Shown in pieces: positions 1-6,021 of a stretch of DNA of 10,357 bases; the first letter of the stretch is position 1, and every line of letters starts with the position of its first letter. The stretch comes from an uncultured Collinsella sp. (GTDB lineage Bacteria; Actinomycetota; Coriobacteriia; Coriobacteriales; Coriobacteriaceae), in assembly GCA_900551655.1 (NCBI GenBank), contig URWM01000034.1, positions 1 to 10,357 of the forward strand, in the 5' to 3' direction. The position numbers and the translations under genes are program-made. The notes under the pieces are model-generated. The model ran no database searches. It saw only the letters and a program-made list of their open reading frames with translations, and was not told where the DNA came from.

Positions 1-29
1 GTGGGCTCGGAGATGTGTATAAGAGACAG
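1..29. other. Nextera/Tn5 sequencing adapter contamination at contig end
   Basis: The first 29 bases match the 3' part of the Illumina Nextera read-2 transposase adapter. Positions 11-29 are the 19-bp Tn5 mosaic end AGATGTGTATAAGAGACAG, preceded by the adapter bases GTGGGCTCGG. This is library-construction sequence, not genome. Read forward it encodes the well-known artefact peptide MGSEMCIRDR. Read in the frame of the minus-strand gene it adds a false tail, CLLYTSPSP. Genomic sequence begins at position 30, and any protein crossing this boundary should be trimmed there. Confidence 0.97.
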
Positions 30-1270
30 GTGTAGCACAGGGGGAAGCTTGCGCGGTTTCGCGCGGCCTCGATGGTACCGCGCTCGCGGGCGATCCAGTA
101 GTACTCGCCGACGATGCCGAGCGTGTCGGCGCCGTAGGGGAGATAGGTCGACAACTGGTGCAGAAGCGGGCCGGGGCAGAAGACCTCGGTTGCGAAATCT
201 ACGGGGAAGTCCTCGGGGATGGCGGGCGCTACGGGTGCGGGGACCGGTACTGCAGCGGGAGCCGAAGCCGGTGCTGGTGCGGGAATTTGGTCGCAAGCAG
301 CGGTGGGCACGGATTCGATGACGGGTGCGGGCTCCAGCGTCGCTTCCGGCTTGATCGTGGAATCTGCGGGCTCCAGCGTCGTCTTCGGCTTGGTTGTGGA
401 ATCTGCGGGCTTCACGGTGACGGGCGCGTCTGCAGCTGCAGTTTCAACCTCAACCTGCGTCGCGCTCTCATTCTCGACGCTCGACTTTGCCTCGATGGGC
501 GTGGATGCCATGGTGGTGATGCCGGCGTTGGCATTCTCGGGGTCATAGACGACCGTGAGCGAGATGGCGGGCTGCGGCGTCTCGGGCTCCGGTGTCGACT
601 CGGTGGCGTCTTGATCGTCGGGCTCGTCGGGTTGATCGTCCTCGGGCTCGTCGCCAAAGACATCGCTGTTTTGGAGCGCAGGCGCCTCAGGTTGGCTAGC
701 GGCTTCTTCGGTTGTCGACTTGGGCGCTTCGTTGAGCTCCACAGTGGCTTTCTGCTCGGATATGACTTTGGGATCGGTCGTGGCGGCGATTTCGGTTTCG
801 GCTTCTGCCGTTACCTCAATAGCGACTTCGATCTCTGTCTCGGGCTCGGGTTCCGGCGCGGCTTCAACCATGGCTTCGGGCTCGGGACGCTTAACGTGCT
901 TGGGGCGCACGGCCTTGAGGTCCTTCTCACCGCGCTTTTTCTTTTTGTAGGACTGCTTGGCGCCCTTGGCGGTCTTGGGCTTGTCCTCGCCCTTGGCAAG
1001 CGCAGCATCCCAGGCCTCGTTGGCGATGACCGTGGCATACAGGCGGCCGCCTTTAAAGACGGTCAGCTTAATGCAGTCGTCGAGCTCCTCGAGCAGCTCG
1101 CGCGTGGACTCGAAGCCCAGGTCATAAGCGGCCATGTCACCAGCGGCGAGTGCCTCCTCGACCTGCGTCATAAACGTTTGCTTGCCGCATCCGATTGCGT
1201 CGCGCAGCAGGCGATACAGATAGATGTGGTTGCCCAGCGAAAGCGTGGGCCTAATTATTGTCTTGCTCAT
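30..1270 (-). CDS. Unrecognised protein with small N-terminal domain, long acidic Pro/Glu/Ala linker and start of a second domain (3' end missing)
   Basis: An open frame of 413 complete codons runs from ATG at 1270 to the contig end without a stop; its C-terminus is lost because the assembly ends. The start is supported by AGGAG (1278-1282), eight bases before the ATG. Residues 1-92 look folded: a helical stretch, then a segment (about 48-85) with GFESTRELLEELDD followed by KLTVFKGGRLYATV. This pattern is reminiscent of small winged-helix modules such as OST-HTH/LOTUS, but I could not confirm that. Residues 97-127 are strongly basic (KKKKRGEK). Residues 128-352 are a low-complexity Glu/Pro/Ala/Thr linker, acidic in its first half, with a 13-residue tandem repeat (about 289-314). 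From residue 353 the sequence is again well structured (LLHQLSTYLPYGADTLGIVG, then EYYWIARERGTIEAARNRASF), suggesting a second domain cut off here. There is no signal peptide or membrane segment, so it is probably cytoplasmic. Function unknown. Confidence 0.85.
329..406 (-). repeat. 39-bp in-frame tandem duplication in the linker of the minus-strand gene
   Basis: Two adjacent 39-bp units, 329-367 and 368-406, match at 34 of 39 positions. In the minus-strand protein they encode PADSTTKPKTTLE and PADSTIKPEATLE. The unit length is a multiple of three, so the reading frame is kept, which fits a recent slippage or duplication event in a disordered linker where length is weakly constrained. Confidence 0.85.
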
Positions 1271-1282
1271 GGCAAATCTCCT

Positions 1283-1298
1283 CTTTACACATGTAAAG
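1283..1298 (-). promoter_or_regulatory. 16-bp palindrome at the transcription start / RBS edge, candidate operator
   Basis: CTTTACA-CA-TGTAAAG is a perfect palindrome with 7-bp arms and a 2-bp centre. On the minus strand it lies between a -10-like hexamer, TAAGAT (1305-1300), and the Shine-Dalgarno AGGAG (1282-1278) of the gene starting at 1270. Transcription would start inside it, about seven bases after the -10. A repressor bound here would block initiation; alternatively the RNA could form a small stem just before the RBS. No known regulator consensus is assigned. Confidence 0.5.
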
Positions 1299-1311
1299 CA
1301 TCTTACCATCG

Positions 1312-1327
1312 CATGGCGTTCGCCATG
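1312..1327 (-). promoter_or_regulatory. Second 16-bp palindrome upstream of the same promoter
   Basis: CATGGCG-TT-CGCCATG has the same 7-2-7 architecture as the palindrome at 1283-1298 but a different sequence. Its centre lies 29 bp from the centre of the first, so the pair brackets the -10 box TAAGAT, and this one falls over where the -35 region would be. No good -35 hexamer is visible, which would fit an activator-dependent or weak promoter. It could also be chance in GC-rich DNA. Confidence 0.35.
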
Positions 1328-1345
1328 GCGGCGCCCAAGGCAAAC

Positions 1346-1373
1346 GGGCGCGAACCGCTTTCGATTCGCGCCC
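1346..1373 (-). terminator. Intrinsic terminator hairpin after the membrane-protein gene
   Basis: On the minus strand, GGGCGCGAA and TTCGCGCCC form a perfect 9-bp stem. The loop bases extend it by three more pairs (one U-G) to a 12-bp stem closed by AAAG. It lies 38 bases past the stop codon of the gene ending at 1411. The following tract GTTTGCCTT is only weakly T-rich, so termination efficiency is uncertain. It separates the membrane-protein transcript from the next minus-strand gene, which has its own promoter. Confidence 0.65.
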
Positions 1374-1410
1374 ATTGTACAGGTTGGTTATCTATGAGAG
1401 GCAAACGTGC

Positions 1411-2355
1411 TTAGTTGCCCGATGCCGTGCCTTGGCTCGAGTTGTCAGATGCCGTGCCGGAAGCGGTTCCGCTCGAGCTGTTGGTGTTGTTACTGTCTGC
1501 CGTGCCCGTTCCCGACGTGGTGTCGCTCGTCTGGCCTCCCGTGTTCGGCTGTGAACCGTCAGTCGTTTGGCTTGAGTCGGTCGTGCCGGACGGCGTGCCA
1601 CTGTTGGACGTAGAGGAATCGGCGCTCTGCGACTGATCAGGGGTGTCCGAAGACGAGTTGGTGGATGCGGAGTTGCCCTGCGGGTCGTCCTGCTGGATTT
1701 GCGATTGACCAGTGCTATCCGCATCGCTCTCGGTCGTGCGCGACGAAAGGATTGGCTCGGGACGCTCACCCAGACCCTCGCCGGCAGTGGTGATAAGGAT
1801 AGCGCCGGTGCAGGCGATGACCGCGACGATGGCGATGGCGATCGAGAAGATGATAACCTTCTTTTGCGTCTGGCTGCGCTCTGCCGCCGCCTTGGCGCGC
1901 AGGCTGTTGGGGGCGACGCGCGCCGTGGTCGCGCGCCCCGCAATCTGGCGCATCTCCTGCGTAGTCGCGGCGCCGCCCAGGTGCTCCTCGGCATCAAACT
2001 CAACGGGCTCATAGGCGCCGGCGGGGTAGTCGACGTCAGCGTGCGTACCTTTGAGGGCTTTGGCGCTGGCGGAGATAAAATGGCGATAGACCTGCGAGGA
2101 CACAACAGTGATGACTGAGCTCACAGCGGCACCAATCACCGAGCCGGCAATGCCGATCTTTGAAGCAAGCGCCACGCTCGTGGCGGCAGCTGCGGCGCCG
2201 GCGATGATCTGGGGAATGGAAATGTCGTCGAACAGGCCCTTTTTGGGCGCGATGGCCATGGTCTGTCCAATGGAATGGTTCTCGTGTACGCCGTTGTTGA
2301 GCGATGCCGGCGTCATGACGCGCGTGCGCGGCGCGTCGGTGTACTTGGTTGTCAT
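1411..2355 (-). CDS. Unrecognised single-pass membrane protein with Ser/Thr/Gly/Asp-rich C-terminal tail
   Basis: The 314-residue product begins MTTKYTDAPR. I chose the ATG at 2355 because GGAGG (2363-2367) sits seven bases upstream; an upstream in-frame ATG at 2451 lacks such a site and would add an unconserved-looking leader. Residues 41-90 form an Ala/Gly/Ile/Val-rich hydrophobic stretch after the motif FDDISIPQIIAG. Its many small residues resemble a glycine-zipper-like membrane or amphipathic segment. Residues 100-165 are hydrophilic, a clear transmembrane helix spans about 167-190 (preceded by TQKK), and the remaining ~120 residues are low-complexity Ser/Thr/Gly/Asp/Asn/Gln. By the positive-inside rule the basic flank before the helix should be cytoplasmic and the tail outside, perhaps spanning the cell wall. 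The gene is divergent from nadE. No enzymatic motif is visible and the function is unknown. Confidence 0.85.
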   Translation of the reverse strand: MTTKYTDAPRTRVMTPASLNNGVHENHSIGQTMAIAPKKGLFDDISIPQIIAGAAAAATSVALASKIGIAGSVIGAAVSSVITVVSSQVYRHFISASAKALKGTHADVDYPAGAYEPVEFDAEEHLGGAATTQEMRQIAGRATTARVAPNSLRAKAAAERSQTQKKVIIFSIAIAIVAVIACTGAILITTAGEGLGERPEPILSSRTTESDADSTGQSQIQQDDPQGNSASTNSSSDTPDQSQSADSSTSNSGTPSGTTDSSQTTDGSQPNTGGQTSDTTSGTGTADSNNTNSSSGTASGTASDNSSQGTASGN

Positions 2356-2464
2356 ACGGGGTCCTCCCGGTGTAAATCTGCTTCGTTTCGTGTAGCCATC
2401 AGGGTACCCACCAGATGTGAATCGTACGTGACATTTAACAGATACCATCAACTCATCAATAGCT

Positions 2465-2510
2465 CACCAAGTTGGTGGGATGCGGTTGCGCCCGGCGGTT
2501 GAACTACAAT
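2465..2510 (+). promoter_or_regulatory. nadE promoter region with upstream palindrome
   Basis: A -10-like TACAAT lies at 2505-2510, placing the transcription start near 2517 and leaving a roughly 40-base leader before the nadE ATG at 2559. TTGAAC (2499-2504) abuts the -10 and so cannot be its -35; no well-spaced -35 is visible. CACCAA-G-TTGGTG (2465-2477) is a perfect 13-bp odd palindrome about 45 bp upstream of the predicted start, in a good place for a regulator. The rest of the 203-bp gap between the divergent genes (2356-2558) shows no gene. Confidence 0.4.
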
Positions 2511-2558
2511 AAGGTTTGCTAATTGTTATGAATGGCGTCTACGCACGGGAGCATTCTT

Positions 2559-4538
2559 ATGGATCTTCACCTTTCTCAGTCTGACGGCTTTTTGCGTGTG
2601 GCGGCGGCCTCACCGCAGATTCGCGTTGCCGATGTCGAGGGCAATGCCGAGGTTGCACTGGTGGCTGTTCGCGATGCTGCCGAGCGTGGCGTTCGCGCGC
2701 TGGTGCTGCCCGAGCTTAACCTGACCGGCTATACCGCGGCCGATCTGTTCCATAACCGCACACTGCTGCATGCCTGCGAGGCTGCTCTGGTGCATATCCT
2801 CGACGAGACTCGTGAGCTGCCGATTGTCTTTACCATTGGTCTTCCCGTTGCGGTTGCCGAGAATATCTACAACTGCGCCGCCGTGTGCTGCGCGGGCGAG
2901 CTTTTGGGCCTCACGGCCAAGAAGTATTTGCCCAACTATGGCGAGTTCTATGAGCGCCGTTGGTTTGCTCCGGCACCTACCGATCCCGTTTGGCTTGAAT
3001 TTGCCGGTCAGGGTCCGGTCCCGTTGGGCTCGGGGCTTGTCTACCGTTGCTGTGATGAGGGCGCCGAGGACCTGGTGCTGGGCGTTGAGGTCTGCGAGGA
3101 CCTGTGGGTGCCGGCGCCTCCTTCGACCGAGATGGCGCTTGCCGGTGCGACGGTGATTCTCAACCCGTCGGCCTCGGACGAGATCATCGGCAAAGCGGAT
3201 TACCGCCGCAGCCTTATCTCTAACCAAAGTGCACGCCTGTACTGCGCCTATGCCTACGCGGACGCGAGCGAGGGTGAGTCCACGACCGATATGGTCTTTG
3301 CGGGCGAGAACCTCGTCTACGAAAACGGCTCCAAGCTCGCCGCGACCAAACTGCTTACCTGCGATATGGCCATCGCCGACGTTGACCTTGACCGCCTGGT
3401 TGCCGAGCGCCGTCGCTCGACGACGTGGGCGCGCGCGGACGATGCGCCGGAGGCCACGACCGTTGAGTTTTCTTTTGAGGGCGTGCTGGCCAAAGAGCCT
3501 GTCCTGCGCGATGCCTGCGATATCGACCGCGTTTTCCCGCGCGCGCCCTTTGTGCCGGCCGACCACGGCGACTTGGCCGAGCGCTGCGAGACGATCCTCG
3601 ATCTGCAGACTGCGGGCCTCAAGACCCGCCTTGCCCATACGGGTACCAAGGCTGCCGTCATCGGCCTTTCCGGCGGCCTCGATTCCACACTGGCGCTACT
3701 CGTGACCGTGCGTGCCTTCGATGCGCTGGGGCTGCCGCGCACGGGCATCACTGCCGTGTCCATGCCCGGCTTTGGCACGACGCATCGCACCAAGTCCAAC
3801 GCCGAGTCGCTCGCGCGCGACCTGGGCGTGAGCTTCCGCGAGGTTTCGATTCACGCGGCCGTGGAACAGCACTTCAAGGACATTGAGCACGATCCGACCG
3901 TGCAGGACGTGACCTACGAGAACAGCCAGGCCCGCGAGCGTACGCAGATTCTGATGGATCTGGCCAACCAGGCTGGCGGTTTTGTCATTGGCACGGGCGA
4001 CCTGTCGGAGCTGGCGCTCGGCTGGGCTACCTATAACGGCGACCACATGAGCATGTACGCCGTCAACGCGAGCGTGCCCAAGACACTCGTGCGTCACTTG
4101 GTGCGTTATGCGGCTGATGTCTTTGGCGGGCGTATTGCCGAGGTTTTGCTCGATATCCTCGACACGCCGGTGTCCCCCGAGCTTCTGCCGCCCACGGGCG
4201 ACGGCGAGATTGCGCAGAAGACTGAGGATTTGGTGGGCCCGTACGAGTTGCACGACTACTTCCTCTACTACTTGCTGCGTTTTGGCTTTGAGCCGGGCAA
4301 GATCTACCGCATGGCGCTCAAGAGTTTCGAGGGTGTCTACGACGCCAAGACCGTCCACGCGTGGCTGCGTACGTTCTATCGTCGCTTCTTTGCCCAGCAG
4401 TTTAAGCGCAGCTGCCTGCCCGATGGCCCCAAGGTTGGTTCGGTGACGCTCAGCCCGCGCGGCGATTGGCGTATGCCGAGTGACGCCAGCTCGCGTCTGT
4501 GGCTTGCGCAGATCGACGCGCTCAATCCAGTTGACTAA
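2559..4538 (+). CDS. nadE: Glutamine-dependent NAD+ synthetase
   Basis: The 659-residue cytoplasmic enzyme makes NAD+ from nicotinic acid adenine dinucleotide, ATP and glutamine-derived ammonia, the last step of NAD synthesis. The N-terminal half is a nitrilase-fold glutaminase with a visible Glu-Lys-Cys triad: E52 (LVLPELNLTGY), K121 (LTAKKYLPNYGEF) and C179 (GVEVCEDLW). The C-terminal half is an ATP-pyrophosphatase synthetase domain with the P-loop SGGLDST (371-377), then the conserved IGTGDLSELALGW and YNGDHMSMYAVNASVPKTL blocks. Length agrees with two-domain actinobacterial enzymes such as the M. tuberculosis protein (679 residues). I chose ATG 2559 because GGGAG (2547-2551) lies seven bases upstream and the triad then falls at the usual numbering; the in-frame ATG at 2532 has no RBS. 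The gene has its own promoter and runs divergently from the membrane-protein gene. Confidence 0.97.
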   Translation: MDLHLSQSDGFLRVAAASPQIRVADVEGNAEVALVAVRDAAERGVRALVLPELNLTGYTAADLFHNRTLLHACEAALVHILDETRELPIVFTIGLPVAVAENIYNCAAVCCAGELLGLTAKKYLPNYGEFYERRWFAPAPTDPVWLEFAGQGPVPLGSGLVYRCCDEGAEDLVLGVEVCEDLWVPAPPSTEMALAGATVILNPSASDEIIGKADYRRSLISNQSARLYCAYAYADASEGESTTDMVFAGENLVYENGSKLAATKLLTCDMAIADVDLDRLVAERRRSTTWARADDAPEATTVEFSFEGVLAKEPVLRDACDIDRVFPRAPFVPADHGDLAERCETILDLQTAGLKTRLAHTGTKAAVIGLSGGLDSTLALLVTVRAFDALGLPRTGITAVSMPGFGTTHRTKSNAESLARDLGVSFREVSIHAAVEQHFKDIEHDPTVQDVTYENSQARERTQILMDLANQAGGFVIGTGDLSELALGWATYNGDHMSMYAVNASVPKTLVRHLVRYAADVFGGRIAEVLLDILDTPVSPELLPPTGDGEIAQKTEDLVGPYELHDYFLYYLLRFGFEPGKIYRMALKSFEGVYDAKTVHAWLRTFYRRFFAQQFKRSCLPDGPKVGSVTLSPRGDWRMPSDASSRLWLAQIDALNPVD

Positions 4539-4557
4539 GGTTGGCTAAATTGAACCA

Positions 4558-4604
4558 ATACGGGGGTTGCAAGCGTTACACTTTTGCAATCTGATGGCCC
4601 GTAT
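4558..4604 (+). promoter_or_regulatory. Nested inverted repeats around a -10-like box upstream of the aminotransferase
   Basis: ATACGGG (4558-4564) pairs perfectly with CCCGTAT (4598-4604), and inside them the self-complementary hexamer TTGCAA occurs twice (4567-4572 and 4584-4589), giving nested stems. Between the two TTGCAA copies lies TACACT (4577-4582), a -10-like hexamer that would start transcription near 4589. The region can therefore be read either as an operator flanking a promoter or as a folded leader on a transcript running through from nadE. No known riboswitch class was recognised. Confidence 0.35.
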
Positions 4605-4606
4605 CG

Positions 4607-4637
4607 CGCGGCGCTCTTGTCGGAGCGCCGCGTTTTT
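4607..4637 (+). terminator. Intrinsic terminator / attenuator just before the aminotransferase RBS
   Basis: CGCGGCGCTC (4607-4616) and GAGCGCCGCG (4623-4632) form a perfect 10-bp stem with a 6-base loop, followed directly by TTTTT. It would terminate nadE transcription, but it ends only 20 bases before the ATG at 4657. That leaves no room for a further promoter, so the aminotransferase must be expressed by read-through or from a start upstream of the hairpin. This suggests attenuation or a leaky terminator. Confidence 0.8.
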
Positions 4638-4656
4638 CATATCGAAAGGTGGCACC

Positions 4657-5820
4657 ATGCAGGCATCGCAGCGTCTCGACCGCTTTGGCGCGGAGGTCTT
4701 CGCCTCGCTCAACAACAAGCTGCTCGCGCTGAAGGCTCAGGGCAAGACCATTTACAACATGAGCGTGGGCACGCCCGACTTTAAGCCGTACGACCACGTG
4801 GTCGAGGCGCTCACGCAAGCAGCCCAAGATCCCGAGATGTGGAAGTATGCCCTGCGTGACCTGCCCGAACTCAAGCAGGCCGTGTGCGATTACTATGAGC
4901 GCCGCTTTGGCGTTTCGGGCATTACGCCGTCCATGGTGCAGTCGTGCAACGGCACGCAGGAGGGCGTTGGCCATTTGGGCCTGGCTCTGCTCGATCCGGG
5001 TGACACCATTCTGGTTCCCGATCCGTGCTACCCGGTCTTTGAGGCGGGTGCGAAGATTGCCGATGCCAAGCTCGAGTACTATCCGTTGGTCGCCGAGCAT
5101 AATTACCTGCCCTATGTGGCGGGTATCGATCCCGAGGTGGCCGATCGTGCCAAGTATATGATCGTGTCGCTGCCCGCGAACCCGGTTGGCTCGGTGGGCA
5201 CGCTCGAGGTCTACGAGGAGATTATCGCCTTTGCCCGCGAGCACGATCTGTTGATTGTTCATGACAACGCATACTCCGACATCGTGTTCGACGGTGAGCC
5301 GGGTGGCAGCTTCTTGCAGTATCCCGGCGCGCTCGAGGTGGGCGTGGAGTTCTTCTCGCTCTCCAAGTCGTTTAACGTCACCGGTGCGCGTATCGGCTTT
5401 TTGGTCGGTCGCGAGGATGTGGTCTCTGCCTTTGCCAAGCTGCGCAGCCAGATCGACTTTGGCATGTTCTTCCCGATCCAGAAGGCTGCTATCGCCTGCC
5501 TCAACGGTCCGCGCGATGAGGTCGAGGCGCAGCGTCTGAAGTACCAGGAGCGCCGCGATGCCCTGTGCGACGGTCTTGAGGGCCTGGGCTGGGAGCGCCC
5601 CAACGCGCATGGCTCTATGTTTGTGTGGGCCAAGCTTCCCGGTGGCCGCACCGATTCCATGGCGTTTTGCGAGGAGCTTATGGAGAAGGCCGGCGTTGTG
5701 GTGACGCCGGGCGCGAGCTTTGGTCCTTCGGGCGAGGGACACGTGCGCATGGCGCTGGTCCTGCCGCCCGATCAGATTGCTTTGGCTGTCGAGGCCATTC
5801 GCGAGGCGGGCCTGTATTAG
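4657..5820 (+). CDS. Class I/II PLP-dependent aminotransferase (DapL/AspC-like fold type I)
   Basis: The 387-residue cytoplasmic enzyme would transfer an amino group between an amino acid and a 2-oxo acid via pyridoxal phosphate. Visible fold-type-I signatures are the GTPDF motif (38-42), the region YALRDLPELKQAV (64-76), N175 in PANPVG, D203 and Y206 in VHDNAYSD (binding the PLP pyridine nitrogen and phenol), the Schiff-base lysine K237 in SLSKSFNVTGARIG with R245, and the substrate-carboxylate arginine R364 in GHVRMAL. The usual NPxNPTG motif is altered to LPANPVG. It resembles the COG0436 group that includes LL-diaminopimelate, alanine and aspartate aminotransferases; the substrate cannot be told from sequence alone. 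ATG 4657 is chosen for AAAGGTGG just upstream; in-frame codons further 5' would place the start before the terminator hairpin. Confidence 0.92.
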   Translation: MQASQRLDRFGAEVFASLNNKLLALKAQGKTIYNMSVGTPDFKPYDHVVEALTQAAQDPEMWKYALRDLPELKQAVCDYYERRFGVSGITPSMVQSCNGTQEGVGHLGLALLDPGDTILVPDPCYPVFEAGAKIADAKLEYYPLVAEHNYLPYVAGIDPEVADRAKYMIVSLPANPVGSVGTLEVYEEIIAFAREHDLLIVHDNAYSDIVFDGEPGGSFLQYPGALEVGVEFFSLSKSFNVTGARIGFLVGREDVVSAFAKLRSQIDFGMFFPIQKAAIACLNGPRDEVEAQRLKYQERRDALCDGLEGLGWERPNAHGSMFVWAKLPGGRTDSMAFCEELMEKAGVVVTPGASFGPSGEGHVRMALVLPPDQIALAVEAIREAGLY

Positions 5821-5822
5821 AA

Positions 5823-5846
5823 AGCTATTTCGCCTCGTCAATAGCT
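5823..5846 (+). terminator. Candidate stem-loop at the 3' end of the aminotransferase transcript
   Basis: AGCTATT (5823-5829) and AATAGCT (5840-5846) form a perfect 7-bp stem with a 10-base loop, starting two bases after the TAG stop. There is no T-tract, so it is a poor intrinsic terminator; it could protect the mRNA 3' end or act with Rho. A second short inverted repeat follows (CGAAA-CCGA-TTTCG). Confidence 0.3.
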
Positions 5847-5926
5847 CGAAACCGATTTCGTGCAGTTATTTTACGAATCCTGCAAACAATTTCGGTAAAC
5901 GGTCGATTTTTGGCTGCGAATAGGAG

Positions 5927-5996
5927 CATAATCAAAGTCCCGATTGGATGTATTGGGATTACGGCAAGCCGCTCGGGTCGTTCCCGGGCGGCTTGC
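5927..5996 (+). promoter_or_regulatory. ldh leader: weak promoter candidate and strong 14-bp hairpin
   Basis: A -10-like CATAAT (5927-5932) would start transcription near 5939 with a leader of about 80 bases; its -35 is poor. In the leader, GCAAGCCGC (5964-5972) pairs with GCGGCTTGC (5988-5996), and the stem continues inward through one U-G pair and CGGG/CCCG to a UCGUU loop, 14 pairs in all. The hairpin ends 14 bases before the Shine-Dalgarno GGGAG (6011-6015). There is no proper T-run after it, so it looks more like an mRNA-stabilising or translation-control element than a terminator. I found no Rex-type operator in the 201-bp gap. Confidence 0.45.
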
Positions 5997-6021
5997 TTGT
6001 GGAGAGAGATGGGAGTTTCTA

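Noticed and set aside
1..321. Forward open frame starting at the contig edge
   Set aside because: It starts inside the sequencing adapter (MGSEMCIRDR) and continues antisense to the minus-strand gene with Arg/Gly-rich, low-complexity content.
158..1414. Long forward open frame of over 400 codons
   Set aside because: It is the complement of the minus-strand gene, rich in Gly/Leu/Arg as expected from GC-rich antisense, has no RBS and crosses the intergenic region.
2499..2504. TTGAAC as the nadE -35 box (and TTGACC at 8325-8330 likewise)
   Set aside because: Both lie 0-2 bases from the -10 hexamer, far short of the needed ~17-base spacer.
2532..2558. Upstream in-frame ATG for nadE
   Set aside because: No Shine-Dalgarno before it and it lies about 15 bases from the predicted transcription start; ATG 2559 has GGGAG at seven bases.
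4576..5841. Long minus-strand open frame opposite the aminotransferase
   Set aside because: The forward strand carries all aminotransferase motifs; the reverse frame has no recognisable domain and is an antisense shadow in high-GC DNA.
5857..5877. TTCGTG...TACGAA inverted repeat as a Rex (redox) operator upstream of ldh
   Set aside because: Arms are short and imperfect, and the sequence does not fit the TTGTGA...TCACAA type consensus.
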